From: JAWKWH01 sp963669285
GTDB taxonomy: Bacteria > Pseudomonadota > Alphaproteobacteria > Rhizobiales > Rhizobiaceae
Direction: 5' to 3'
Length of the DNA: 64,000 bases
Assembly (NCBI GenBank): GCA_963669285.2
Contig: CAXXSI010000016.1
Location: 62,001 to 126,000 of the forward strand
A program made the position numbers and the translations under genes. The first letter of the stretch is position 1. Every line of letters starts with the position of its first letter. This document shows, in pieces, positions 45,119 to 53,890 of this stretch. The notes under the pieces were generated by a model. That model did no database searches and was not told the DNA's origin. It saw nothing but the letters and a program-made list of their open reading frames with translations.

Positions 45119-45949
45119 TCAGGCGGCCAGCGGAGTTGCACCGGGTTCAGCTTCCACGACGACGCGGTTGCCGAAAGCTTCGCCGTCATCGAATCCGCCG
45201 AAACGGGCGATTTCCTCTTCCGACGGCGATTCACAAGACCATTTGCGGCTCGGCACCCAGCCGCACTGCCGTTTCAGGATCGCGGCGTATTCGGCGCGTT
45301 TGAGCGCGGCGATCGACGGATCGATCACCGGTACGCCCAAAGATTCGGACAATTGGTTGTGAAACCCGACCTCGAGTGTGCAGCCAAGGATGACTGCCTC
45401 GGCATAATCCTCTTCAACAGCCTTGCGGCCGGCTTCGGTCAATCGGCGATTGGTTTCGGCATGATCGCGCTGGAAGTCGTTGACGCCGAGCTCGACGTGA
45501 TAAAAACCGGCCAACCGGTCTCTGTGCCCGTGTTCATGGACGGTCGATTGCATCTGATTTACCCATTTGCGCCGCCCGACGATGACCCCGAAACGGTTGG
45601 CAAGGCTGGCGGCGATCTCGCAGGAGGCGACACAGGGCGCAGTGACGATCATCTCGCCGGAAATCTCGCGCGCGTCGTGCAGCGCCGTATCGTAGAAGCA
45701 ACCGATGGCAAGCGCGTCGAAGCCCTCGCGGGCGGCAGCGCGCGCGGCGCGGATGATGCCGCGGGTGACGATCGCCTCGTAAGACCTGAATTCGATGTGG
45801 GTAAAACCGCCATCGTCGTCCGGCAGGGATGTCACGTGGACTTCCGTGCCCGGCAGTTTGTTGTCGGCTGCCATCTGGGCGAAGATACCGTCATCGGCAC
45901 CGCGATTGCCAACCGGGCTCAGATACATGATTTTCAGTGGTGCAGTCAT
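45119..45949 (-). CDS. Aspartate/glutamate (hydantoin) racemase family protein
   Basis: 276 residues. The two catalytic cysteines of the cofactor-independent racemase fold are in ALAIGCFYD and VILGCTLEVG, and PVIDPSIAALKRAEYA follows. GAGGAG stands 7 nt before the ATG at 45949; an ATG at 45994 would overlap the upstream gene. With HyuA/HyuB beside it, a hydantoin racemase or an Asp/Glu racemase function is plausible, letting both enantiomers be used. The C-terminal 40 residues extend beyond the usual family end. Confidence 0.8.
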   Translation of the reverse strand: MTAPLKIMYLSPVGNRGADDGIFAQMAADNKLPGTEVHVTSLPDDDGGFTHIEFRSYEAIVTRGIIRAARAAAREGFDALAIGCFYDTALHDAREISGEMIVTAPCVASCEIAASLANRFGVIVGRRKWVNQMQSTVHEHGHRDRLAGFYHVELGVNDFQRDHAETNRRLTEAGRKAVEEDYAEAVILGCTLEVGFHNQLSESLGVPVIDPSIAALKRAEYAAILKRQCGWVPSRKWSCESPSEEEIARFGGFDDGEAFGNRVVVEAEPGATPLAA

Positions 45950-45990
45950 TTCAATGCTCCTCTGTGAATTTCCGTTTTGATTCGGATGCT

Positions 45991-47652
45991 TCAAACCGGA
46001 CCGTAGATCTCTTCGGCCCGCTCCTTCGAAATCAGGCCGTTCTTGATATCGGTTCGAACAGCGTCGCGATCACGCTCCTTGGGATCGCCCAAACCACCGC
46101 CGTTGCCTGTCACGACGCGGATCACATCATCGACATGGGTGACCTGTCCGGACACGAAGGCGAACTTTTCCGGCTCTCCGTCCTTTGGTCGGAACTCGAC
46201 ATAGTTGGGCGAACCGTCGGCTCCGCCGTCGACACCCCAGGCGGGGAATTTCGAGCGGGTGTAGCCGGCTGTCAGAAAGCCGTTGTCGCCGCGAACACGG
46301 TAATCCATGACAATGCCGCGACCGCCGGTGTGCTTGCCTTCGCCGCCCGGCTCCATGTTCAGTTCCATACGGTCGACGTAAAGACCGTTACGCGCTTCGT
46401 TGATCTCGGCGGGACAATTGAAGGTCTCGCCGTGGAAGCCGCAGAACATGGCGGAATTGCCGTCACCATCTCGGCTGGCACCCCAGCCGCCGAGCTGCGG
46501 TTCGATGATCGTGTATTGGCGGCCGGTATCGGGATGAATGCCGCCGATGAACGTGCCGCAGACCGAAGCGAAATGGCCGGCGGCGAGGCGATCGGGCATG
46601 TGCGGTGCAAGGCAGCGCCACATGATGTCGTACACCCGCAATTCGATCTCGTAGTAAAACCCGATGGGTGCTGGTTCCTTGGCGTGGAAGACCGAGCCTT
46701 CGCGGGTTTGCAAACTGATCGGGCGGAACGAGCCGCCATTGGCCGGCGAATAGGGATCGGTCAGCGATTTGAAGATCATCTGTGCTGCCACCATAACGCC
46801 ATCGCGGCTGGTATTAGTGGGATTGTCAGCTTGGTCCGGATTGTCGCGGAGATCGACCGCGAATTCGCCGTCGCCAATGGTGATCTTGACGTTGAAAACA
46901 CTGCCGTCGTCCTGTTCCTCGGATAGTTCGAACGTGCCCTTCGGCAGGTCTTCGAGTGCCTTCAGCGATGCCTGCTCGCCATAATCCATGAAGGAAACCA
47001 TGGCGTTTTCGAACGTGGCGACGCCGTATTTCTCCGCCAGTTCGCGCAGTCGCTTGTCGCCGACACGCACCGAGGCGATCGCCGCCCAGACGTCGCCTTC
47101 CAGTACGTCGGGCATGCGCGAATTGACCTTGATGATATCCATCACCGGCTTGATCGGCTCACCGCGCGAGATGATCTTGATGGCCGGTAGGCGCAGGCCT
47201 TCCTGGAATATCTCGGTCGCCTCACCGGTAAGCGATCCCGGCGCCATGCCGCCGACATCGGAGTTGTGGGCGATATTGGCGGTCCAGGCGATGATGCGGC
47301 CCTCGGCGAAGACCGGCATGGCGACAACGATGTCGTTCAAATGGGTGACGCCGCCATAATAGGGATCGTTGGTGGCGAAAACGTCGCCGGGCTCAATGTC
47401 GCCTTCCTTGTCGAACTTGGCGATGATCACTTTTACCGCCTTGTCGAGCACGCCGATGAAAGCCGGGATGCCGGCGCCTGACGATGCCAGTTCGCCTTTG
47501 CCGTCCATGATGCCGGTGCCCATGTCCAGCACTTCGTAGATGATCGAACTCATGGCGGTCTTCTTCATGGCCGCGAACATCTCGTCGGCGGCCGCTTGCA
47601 GCGAGTTCTGGATGATTTCCAAGGTGATCGGATCATTGGATATGTTTGTCAT
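45991..47652 (-). CDS. Hydantoinase B/oxoprolinase family protein
   Basis: 553 residues, standard HyuB length. It contains AADEMFAAMKKTAMSSIIYEVLD, GDVFATNDPYYGGVTHLND, and C-terminal HTGGRGIVMDYRVRG and VVTGNGGGLGDPKERD. It follows hydantoinase A by 11 bp and is likely the partner subunit of an ATP-dependent cyclic amide hydrolase in the cytosol. Confidence 0.9.
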   Translation of the reverse strand: MTNISNDPITLEIIQNSLQAAADEMFAAMKKTAMSSIIYEVLDMGTGIMDGKGELASSGAGIPAFIGVLDKAVKVIIAKFDKEGDIEPGDVFATNDPYYGGVTHLNDIVVAMPVFAEGRIIAWTANIAHNSDVGGMAPGSLTGEATEIFQEGLRLPAIKIISRGEPIKPVMDIIKVNSRMPDVLEGDVWAAIASVRVGDKRLRELAEKYGVATFENAMVSFMDYGEQASLKALEDLPKGTFELSEEQDDGSVFNVKITIGDGEFAVDLRDNPDQADNPTNTSRDGVMVAAQMIFKSLTDPYSPANGGSFRPISLQTREGSVFHAKEPAPIGFYYEIELRVYDIMWRCLAPHMPDRLAAGHFASVCGTFIGGIHPDTGRQYTIIEPQLGGWGASRDGDGNSAMFCGFHGETFNCPAEINEARNGLYVDRMELNMEPGGEGKHTGGRGIVMDYRVRGDNGFLTAGYTRSKFPAWGVDGGADGSPNYVEFRPKDGEPEKFAFVSGQVTHVDDVIRVVTGNGGGLGDPKERDRDAVRTDIKNGLISKERAEEIYGPV

Positions 47653-47663
47653 CGGTCCGCTCC

Positions 47664-49736
47664 TCAGTTCGCCATTTCGATGTGGATATTGCCGTAACCG
47701 TCGACTTCGGCGTGGTTGCCCGGATGCAGGACAACGGTGGTTCCCGGATCTTCGATGATCGCCGGTCCGTCCAGCTTCATGCCGGGGGCCAGTTTCGTGC
47801 CATCGTAGATCAGAGCTTCATGCACGCCCTCCAGTGCAAAATCGACATTGCGCTTGTCTTTGACGGCTGAACCGGCGTCGGCCTTGCCAAGTGCGTGCTC
47901 GGTCATGGTCAGTTTACCGACTTCCGCCGACGCGATCAGATGAATGCCGACCATCTCTACGGGGGCATCGAGGCGGTAGGTGTATTCGCGTTCGTAGGTT
48001 TCGTGAAAATCGGCTTCGATCTCGGCCAGGTTGTCAGCGGTCACAGGCCCTTCGAGCAGCACTTCGGTGGTGTGCTCCTGGTTCTGGTAGCGGAACTTGC
48101 CGAAGCGCAGAAACTTTATCTTGTCGGCGGCAATGCCTTCTTCCTCGAATTGCCTTGCTGCAACCGCCTCGGCGTCCGCAAAGGTCTGCTCGATATCCTT
48201 TTCCGATCCCTCGGCGAGATCGGCTAGGCGGGTGACAAAATAGTCGCGGCGCAGATCCGACATCATCATGCCCCAGGCGGAAAACACCGGCGCACCGGCC
48301 GGGATAACGACCTTTTTCACGCCGAGCTCCGAAGCCAGCGCCATGGCGTGCATGGCGCCGCCGCCGCCGAATGCGACAAGGGTGAAATCGCGCGGGTCGA
48401 AGCCGCGATTGAGCGATACGAGCTTCAGCGCGTTGACCATGTTGTTATTGGCGATGCGGACGATGCCGCGTGCTGCCTCGTCGGCGTCAACACCCAGTTT
48501 CTTGCCGACATTTCTGATCGCCGCTTCGGCCGATGTCATGTCAGCGTCGACTTCGCCACCACAGAAATAGTCCTTGTTGATCCGACCGAGCCACAGATTG
48601 GCGTCAGTAGCGGTCGCTTCGGTGCCGCCCTTGCCGTAGGCGGCGGGGCCGGGCAGGGCGCCGGCCGACTGCGGACCGACATGCAGTTTGCCGAAATCAT
48701 CGACCCAGGCGATCGAACCGCCGCCATTGCCGATCTCGACCAGATCGACGACGGGTACCATGATGGGATAGCCGGCCGACGTGCGGTCGCGCTCGATCCA
48801 GTAGTCGGTCATGATCTTGACCTGGCCGTTTTCGATCAGCGAGCATTTGGCGGTGGTGCCGCCGATATCGAGGGCCAGTACGTTGGGCTCGCCAATCAGG
48901 CGGCCAAGCTCCGCTGCCCCCCAAAAACCCGAGGCCGGACCGGATTCGACCATCGTGATCGGTATGCGGGAAACTGATTCCAGCGAATCAACACCGCAGT
49001 TCGACTGCATGATATACGGGCTGCCCTTGAAGCCCTTGGCTTTCAGGCCGTCGTCGAGCCGACGCAAATAGCGTTCGGCGGCAGGCTGCACATAGGCTGA
49101 CAATACTGCGGTATTGGTGCGCTCGTACTCGCGCCATTCACGGGTGATCTGGTGCGATGAGACAACGGCAACCTCCGGCCACAGCTCGTGCACTCGTGCC
49201 ATGGCTGCCTGCTCGTGGGAAGGGTCAGAATAGGAATGCAGGAAGCAGATGGCGATGGCTTCGACATCTTCCTTCTTGAAGTCGTCCAAAATGCCGGGCA
49301 GGGGAGAAAGATCAAGCGGCGCCATCTCCTCGCCCTTGTAGCTCAGCCGTCCGGGCAGTTCGCGGCGCAGGTAGCGGGGCACGAATGGTTTCGGTTTCTC
49401 ATAGTGCAGATTGAAGAAATCCGGCCTGTTACCGCGGGCGATCTCAAGCGTATCGCGAAATCCTTCCGTGGTAATCAGGCCTACAGTGACACCTTTTCGC
49501 TCGGTCAGCGCATTGATCACCACAGTGGTACCGTGGGCGAGGAAGTCAACCTCGGCCGGATTGACACCGCCCTTTTCCAGCACGTTTAAAACGCCGCGCT
49601 CGAAATCGGGCGGCGTCGTATCGGATTTGGCGGTGACGACCTTGGAGTCGCCCGTCGATGGATCGGTTTCGAAACAGACCAGATCGGTGAATGTGCCACC
49701 GACGTCGGTTGCAACGCGAATAGTTTTGTCAGCCAC
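47664..49736 (-). CDS. Hydantoinase A/5-oxoprolinase family protein
   Basis: 690 residues with an actin-like ATPase fold. The phosphate-binding start VATDVGGTFTDLVCFE and the second site ALDIGGTTAKCSLIENG are clear, as is FGGGGAMHAMALASELG. The start is a GTG whose first base is the last base of the upstream GAF gene's TAG stop. HyuA couples ATP hydrolysis to opening of hydantoins, 5-oxoproline or related rings together with HyuB; the substrate is unknown. Confidence 0.9.
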   Translation of the reverse strand: MADKTIRVATDVGGTFTDLVCFETDPSTGDSKVVTAKSDTTPPDFERGVLNVLEKGGVNPAEVDFLAHGTTVVINALTERKGVTVGLITTEGFRDTLEIARGNRPDFFNLHYEKPKPFVPRYLRRELPGRLSYKGEEMAPLDLSPLPGILDDFKKEDVEAIAICFLHSYSDPSHEQAAMARVHELWPEVAVVSSHQITREWREYERTNTAVLSAYVQPAAERYLRRLDDGLKAKGFKGSPYIMQSNCGVDSLESVSRIPITMVESGPASGFWGAAELGRLIGEPNVLALDIGGTTAKCSLIENGQVKIMTDYWIERDRTSAGYPIMVPVVDLVEIGNGGGSIAWVDDFGKLHVGPQSAGALPGPAAYGKGGTEATATDANLWLGRINKDYFCGGEVDADMTSAEAAIRNVGKKLGVDADEAARGIVRIANNNMVNALKLVSLNRGFDPRDFTLVAFGGGGAMHAMALASELGVKKVVIPAGAPVFSAWGMMMSDLRRDYFVTRLADLAEGSEKDIEQTFADAEAVAARQFEEEGIAADKIKFLRFGKFRYQNQEHTTEVLLEGPVTADNLAEIEADFHETYEREYTYRLDAPVEMVGIHLIASAEVGKLTMTEHALGKADAGSAVKDKRNVDFALEGVHEALIYDGTKLAPGMKLDGPAIIEDPGTTVVLHPGNHAEVDGYGNIHIEMAN

Positions 49737-50239
49737 TAGCGGCCTCCATTGTCGATTGAGTGTTGAAGGAGAAAGCAGGTGGCGCCGGGAAGCTTGAGCG
49801 CTTCGCTGGCAGCCACGCGTTCGGGCGTGTAATGCCCGGCTTCGTGAAGGCAGTTGATCGTGCCGAGGAACTGGCCGGCAACGAATATGGGGACGTTGAC
49901 CACCGATTCGCAGCCGAGTGAGCAGATCAGCTCGTGGTCGGGGAAGACATCGGCGATGGCTTCGATGGTGTTGGCGACGAAAGTCTGTCCCCCGGCTATG
50001 ACGTGGCGGCTCCAGTCATCTTCCCGGGCAGGCTTCTTGCCGGAAACCGGATAGGCGTCCGGCATGTTGGAGTAAATCCGGGAGGCCTCGCCCTTCTGCG
50101 TGTCGAAGGTCATCAGCGTGAAGAGCTTGTGCCCGACAACTGTGTCGGTCAGCGCGCAAAGCGCATCGAAAGCCGTCCGGGGCTGATTATGCGCTTCGGC
50201 CACGGCAGCCGTCAGTGGGGACAAATCGTACTCAGCCAT
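49736..50239 (-). CDS. GAF domain-containing protein
   Basis: 167 residues consisting of one GAF domain (ALCALTDTVVGHKLFTLMTFD through ESVVNVPIFVAGQFLGTINCLHEAGHY). The ATG at 50239 is used; it overlaps the ABC ATPase gene by 8 bp. There is no output domain, so it may be a small-molecule-binding accessory or a regulator of the HyuAB enzyme next to it. GAF proteins beside hyuA occur elsewhere, but I know no assigned function. Confidence 0.8.
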   Translation of the reverse strand: MAEYDLSPLTAAVAEAHNQPRTAFDALCALTDTVVGHKLFTLMTFDTQKGEASRIYSNMPDAYPVSGKKPAREDDWSRHVIAGGQTFVANTIEAIADVFPDHELICSLGCESVVNVPIFVAGQFLGTINCLHEAGHYTPERVAASEALKLPGATCFLLQHSIDNGGR

Positions 50240-51038
50240 TGTTTGTTCCTGCAAGTTGCTGGCGAAGCTGCACTTCGTCGTCTCCGACCACGGGTACGGC
50301 CGAAATCAGGTTTCTGGTGTATTGTGCCGACGGATCGGCGAAGAGTGTTTCGGTATCGCCCAGTTCGACCAGTCGACCTTTTTCGAACACGGCGACACGG
50401 TCGGCGATGTTGCGCACGACGGCGAGATCGTGGGTGATGAAAATGTAGGTCAGGCCGCGCGCTTCGCGCAGTTCCTGCAACAGCTTCAGAACGCGGGCCT
50501 GGACCAGAACATCGAGCGCCGATGTGGGCTCGTCGAGCACCACGAGATCGGATTCGCAGGCGAGCGCACGGGCAATGGCCACGCGCTGCCGCTGACCGCC
50601 TGAAAGCGCTGCCGGTGACCGTTTGGAAAATTCGGCCGGCAATCCAACCTCTTCGAGCAGCTTGCCGACGCGCCCGGGACGCCCGGCGCGATCGCCGATC
50701 TGGTGCACGTCCAGTGCTAGCCTTAGTGAGGCGCCGACCGACCGCTTGGGATTGAGTGAGGAGAGCGGATTTTGCTGTACCAGCTGAATGGCGCGGCGGT
50801 GCGCGAGTTCACGTCGGGCCGGCAATGGCGCGCCGCGATAGGTGATCGATCCTTCCGTCGGCGGATAGATACCGAGGATCATGTTGGCGATCGTGCTTTT
50901 TCCCGATCCGGATTCGCCGACGATGGCCAGGCATTCACCTTCGGCAACGCCGATTGAGACATTCTGCACGGCCTTGATCTCATGGTCGCCGAGCATGAAG
51001 GTTTTGGAAACATCTCTGATTGAGAGAACGGTGCTCAT
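50232..51038 (-). CDS. Dipeptide/oligopeptide-type ABC transporter ATPase (DppF-like)
   Basis: 268 residues with Walker A GESGSGKST, Q-loop VQQNPLSSLNPKRSVG, signature LSGGQRQRVAIARAL, Walker B LVVLDEPTSALD and switch ITHDLAVV. One of two ATPases of the importer; overlaps its partner gene by 4 bp. Confidence 0.9.
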   Translation of the reverse strand: MSTVLSIRDVSKTFMLGDHEIKAVQNVSIGVAEGECLAIVGESGSGKSTIANMILGIYPPTEGSITYRGAPLPARRELAHRRAIQLVQQNPLSSLNPKRSVGASLRLALDVHQIGDRAGRPGRVGKLLEEVGLPAEFSKRSPAALSGGQRQRVAIARALACESDLVVLDEPTSALDVLVQARVLKLLQELREARGLTYIFITHDLAVVRNIADRVAVFEKGRLVELGDTETLFADPSAQYTRNLISAVPVVGDDEVQLRQQLAGTNNG

Positions 51039-51913
51039 AAGGCCGCCTCCGCGTCGTGGTCAACCAGTGGTTCGGTAAAAGCTTCCGAAGCTTCGTCGAC
51101 GTCGGCAATCCCGCCACCGGTGATCTTGGGAACCGCTGCCATAAGCGCGCGTGTGTAAGGGTGGCCCGGGTTTGAAAACAGAGCGCCGGTATCGCCTTTC
51201 TCAACGATGCGCCCCTTGTAGATGACATAAACCCGGTCGGCGAATTCGCGGACGACGCCGAGATTGTGCGAGATGAACAGAACCGATGTGCCGTGTTCGG
51301 CAACGAGGTCGTGCATCAGTGCCAGCGTTTGTGCCTGTACCGTGACGTCGAGCGCGGTGCCTGGTTCGTCGGCGATCAGAAGCGAGGGTTCGTTGGCGAG
51401 CGCCATGGCTATCATGACGCGCTGGTTCATGCCACCAGAAAGCTGAAAGGCGTAGGAATCGAGGACTCGGTCGGGCTCCGTGATCGAGACGTCCAGCAGC
51501 ATTTTGGAGGCCAGTTTGCGTGCTTCTTGCGCGGTGACCGAGGGCAGGGCGCGTTTCAGTACTTCGTGGAACTGGGTGGCGATTGTGTAGACCGGATTGA
51601 GCGAGGATGTCGGGTCCTGGAAGATCATCGACATTTTGGTGCCGCGCAGATCGTGGCGCGCGGCGGCCGACAGGTTGTTCAGATCGTTACCTTCAAAGTG
51701 TAAATCGCCGGACATACGCGCCGAGCGCAGTTCCTGCAGCAAGCCCAAAATGATGCGCGCGGTGACCGACTTGCCGGAACCAGATTCACCGACCAGAGCG
51801 ATTCGTTCGCCGCGTTCGATGTGCAGCGAGATGCCGTGAAGCACTTCCACTGTGCCTGTGTATCCCTTGAACGACAGGTGAAGGTCGCGAATGTCGAGGG
51901 TCGGCACACTCAT
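51035..51913 (-). CDS. Dipeptide/oligopeptide-type ABC transporter ATPase (DppD-like)
   Basis: 292 residues with Walker A GESGSGKSVTAR, FQDPTSSLNPVYTIATQ, signature LSGGMNQRVMIAMAL, Walker B LLIADEPGTALD (Gly in place of the usual Thr) and the DppD-type tail with GHPYTRALMAAVPKI. The C-terminus lacks the cysteine-rich Fe-S tail seen in some DppD proteins. It overlaps both neighbours by 4 bp. Confidence 0.9.
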   Translation of the reverse strand: MSVPTLDIRDLHLSFKGYTGTVEVLHGISLHIERGERIALVGESGSGKSVTARIILGLLQELRSARMSGDLHFEGNDLNNLSAAARHDLRGTKMSMIFQDPTSSLNPVYTIATQFHEVLKRALPSVTAQEARKLASKMLLDVSITEPDRVLDSYAFQLSGGMNQRVMIAMALANEPSLLIADEPGTALDVTVQAQTLALMHDLVAEHGTSVLFISHNLGVVREFADRVYVIYKGRIVEKGDTGALFSNPGHPYTRALMAAVPKITGGGIADVDEASEAFTEPLVDHDAEAAL

Positions 51914-52743
51914 TGATCCGCTCCCAAAATTTCCCGCAACGCGTCACCGATCAGGTTGAAGCCGAAGACCGCAATCAGGATTGCAAGTCCGGGGAATACG
52001 GTGAGCCACCATGAATCCGGCAGGTATTTGGCCCCGTCAGCGACCATTGAACCGAGATCCGGCGTTGGCGGTTGAACGCCGAGGCCGAGGAATGAAAGCG
52101 AAGAAGCGATGATGATGACAAAACCGAGGTCGAGCGTCATCTTGGTGATGACGGCGGGCACGCAGTTGGGCAGGATCTCTCCGAAGATGACGTGCAGTTT
52201 CGAAGCGCCGATGACCTCGGCGGCCAGCACATAGCCTTCTTCCTTTTCGGCGCGCGTGAGGTTGTAGACCAGCCTCGTATACCAGGGCCACCACATAGCG
52301 GTGACGGCCATCATGCCGTTGAGCAGCGTCGGTTCCAGCACGCCCATAATCGACATAGCGAGCACCAGGGGCGGAATTGACAGGAAGACATCGGTGATGC
52401 GCATCAGCACATATTCGGTCCAGCCGCCAATATATCCGGCAACCAAGCCGACAGTGACGCCGATGGGTACGGCGATCGCCAACACCACGATGCCGAGCAT
52501 CAGCGATATGCGATAGGCGTAGACGATGCGCGAAAACATGTCACGACCGACAAGATCGGTGCCGAAAATATACGGCCACTCGGGACCTTTGTTGAAATTT
52601 GCGAAATCGACGACTGCGCCGCGGTGTTCGGGGAAGGGGACGATGAAATCGGCGAAAATCGCCGAAAACACCACGATGGACACCAGGATGACGCCCAGAA
52701 GCGAAAGCGGGTTGGCGAGCAATATGGCAATCGTGCGCTTCAT
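51910..52743 (-). CDS. ABC transporter permease (DppC-like)
   Basis: 277 residues with about six TM segments, the OppC-type entry FGTDLVGRDMFSRIVYAYR and the EAA loop around AAEVIGASKLHVIFGEILPN. The start at 52743 overlaps the upstream permease gene as ATGA; a longer frame to 52911 would lie inside that gene. Confidence 0.9.
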   Translation of the reverse strand: MKRTIAILLANPLSLLGVILVSIVVFSAIFADFIVPFPEHRGAVVDFANFNKGPEWPYIFGTDLVGRDMFSRIVYAYRISLMLGIVVLAIAVPIGVTVGLVAGYIGGWTEYVLMRITDVFLSIPPLVLAMSIMGVLEPTLLNGMMAVTAMWWPWYTRLVYNLTRAEKEEGYVLAAEVIGASKLHVIFGEILPNCVPAVITKMTLDLGFVIIIASSLSFLGLGVQPPTPDLGSMVADGAKYLPDSWWLTVFPGLAILIAVFGFNLIGDALREILGADQ

Positions 52744-53765
52744 GCCGGCCTCTGCGAATGGCGAATGCGCGGGTTGATGAACGCGATCAGCAAATCGACG
52801 ATGATGTTCATGATCAGGAATGTCGCCGAGATGATCAGCACAGTGCCGACGATGGCGTTCAGATCCTTGCGCAAAATGACGGCGACGCCGTAGCGGGACA
52901 GGCCCGGCCACGCGAACACCGCCTCGACCAAAAAAGCGTTGCCCAACATGGCGGCGAAGTCGAGCCCAATAATGGTCAGGGACGGGATCAGGGATGGCCT
53001 GAACGCGAAACGGTTGGCGATGCGCCGGTCGGCAAATCCATAGGAGCGTGCCATCTCGATGAATGGCTTGTCGTAGGTTTCGACCATGTTGGCTCGGGTC
53101 AGGCGCGCGGCCTGGCCGATACCTGACACCGACAGCGCGAATGCGGGAAGTATTATATGCCAGGCGGCATTGCCGAAGGCTCGCATGTCGCCGGCGATCA
53201 ACGTGTCAATGAGAAGGAAGCCGGTGACTGCTTCAATCGAGTAGATATCGGATATGCGTCCGGCAATCGGAAACAGCGGTAGATAGAACGCAAACAACAG
53301 CATGAAGATGACTGCCCAGACGAAGCTGGGGGCAGAAACACCGAGCAGCGAGACGAGGCGGATCAGATTGTCCGGCCAACGCCCGCGGTATCTCGCCGAA
53401 ATGATGCCCAATGGCAGACCGATGCCGATCATCATGATGCCGGCGGCGATCACCAGTTCCAGGGTTGCCGGGAGAAATTGCGCGATGTCCGCGGTTACCG
53501 GTCTGTTGGTATAAAGGGAAACGCCCAGATCTCCGCGCAACAGGTCGGCAACAAAGTACCCGTACTGGACGACAATGTTCTGATCGAGATGCAGGGCCTG
53601 GCGGAGGTTTTCGACTTGTTCGGGTGTCGCGTTCGGCCCGAGCGCAATGCGCGCCGGATCACCAGGAATGATCCGGGCTATGGCAAATATCAGTATCGAG
53701 ACACCGACCAGAACGATCAGCGACATACCGAGCCGGTGGGCCAAAAGACGTGCGACAGGCGACAT
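52740..53765 (-). CDS. ABC transporter permease (DppB-like)
   Basis: 341 residues. Typical DppB features: ARIIPGDPARIALGPNATPEQ, YGYFVADLLRGDLGVSLYTNRPV, six TM helices and the EAA loop MARSYGFADRRIANRFAFRPSL. Separated from the upstream substrate-binding protein gene by 125 bp that include a strong stem-loop. Confidence 0.9.
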   Translation of the reverse strand: MSPVARLLAHRLGMSLIVLVGVSILIFAIARIIPGDPARIALGPNATPEQVENLRQALHLDQNIVVQYGYFVADLLRGDLGVSLYTNRPVTADIAQFLPATLELVIAAGIMMIGIGLPLGIISARYRGRWPDNLIRLVSLLGVSAPSFVWAVIFMLLFAFYLPLFPIAGRISDIYSIEAVTGFLLIDTLIAGDMRAFGNAAWHIILPAFALSVSGIGQAARLTRANMVETYDKPFIEMARSYGFADRRIANRFAFRPSLIPSLTIIGLDFAAMLGNAFLVEAVFAWPGLSRYGVAVILRKDLNAIVGTVLIISATFLIMNIIVDLLIAFINPRIRHSQRPA

Positions 53766-53787
53766 GATGTTTCCAGTTGCGAGGCAA

Positions 53788-53813
53788 GCGGGCCGCCGGG
53801 AGCAGCGGCCCGC
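53788..53813. promoter_or_regulatory. Stem-loop after the substrate-binding protein gene
   Basis: GCGGGCCGC and GCGGCCCGC form a perfect 9-bp stem with an 8-nt loop, in the gap between the binding-protein and permease genes. A weaker hairpin (TGCTC-N5-GAGCA) precedes it. Such structures commonly protect the binding-protein mRNA or limit read-through, giving more binding protein than permease. Confidence 0.55.
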
Positions 53814-53890
53814 ATCAGGGCGGATCAGCAGTTCGCATTCAATGCGGACAAATGCTCTCTAAGAGCACGCTGACCCGGCCCTGTTTGGAC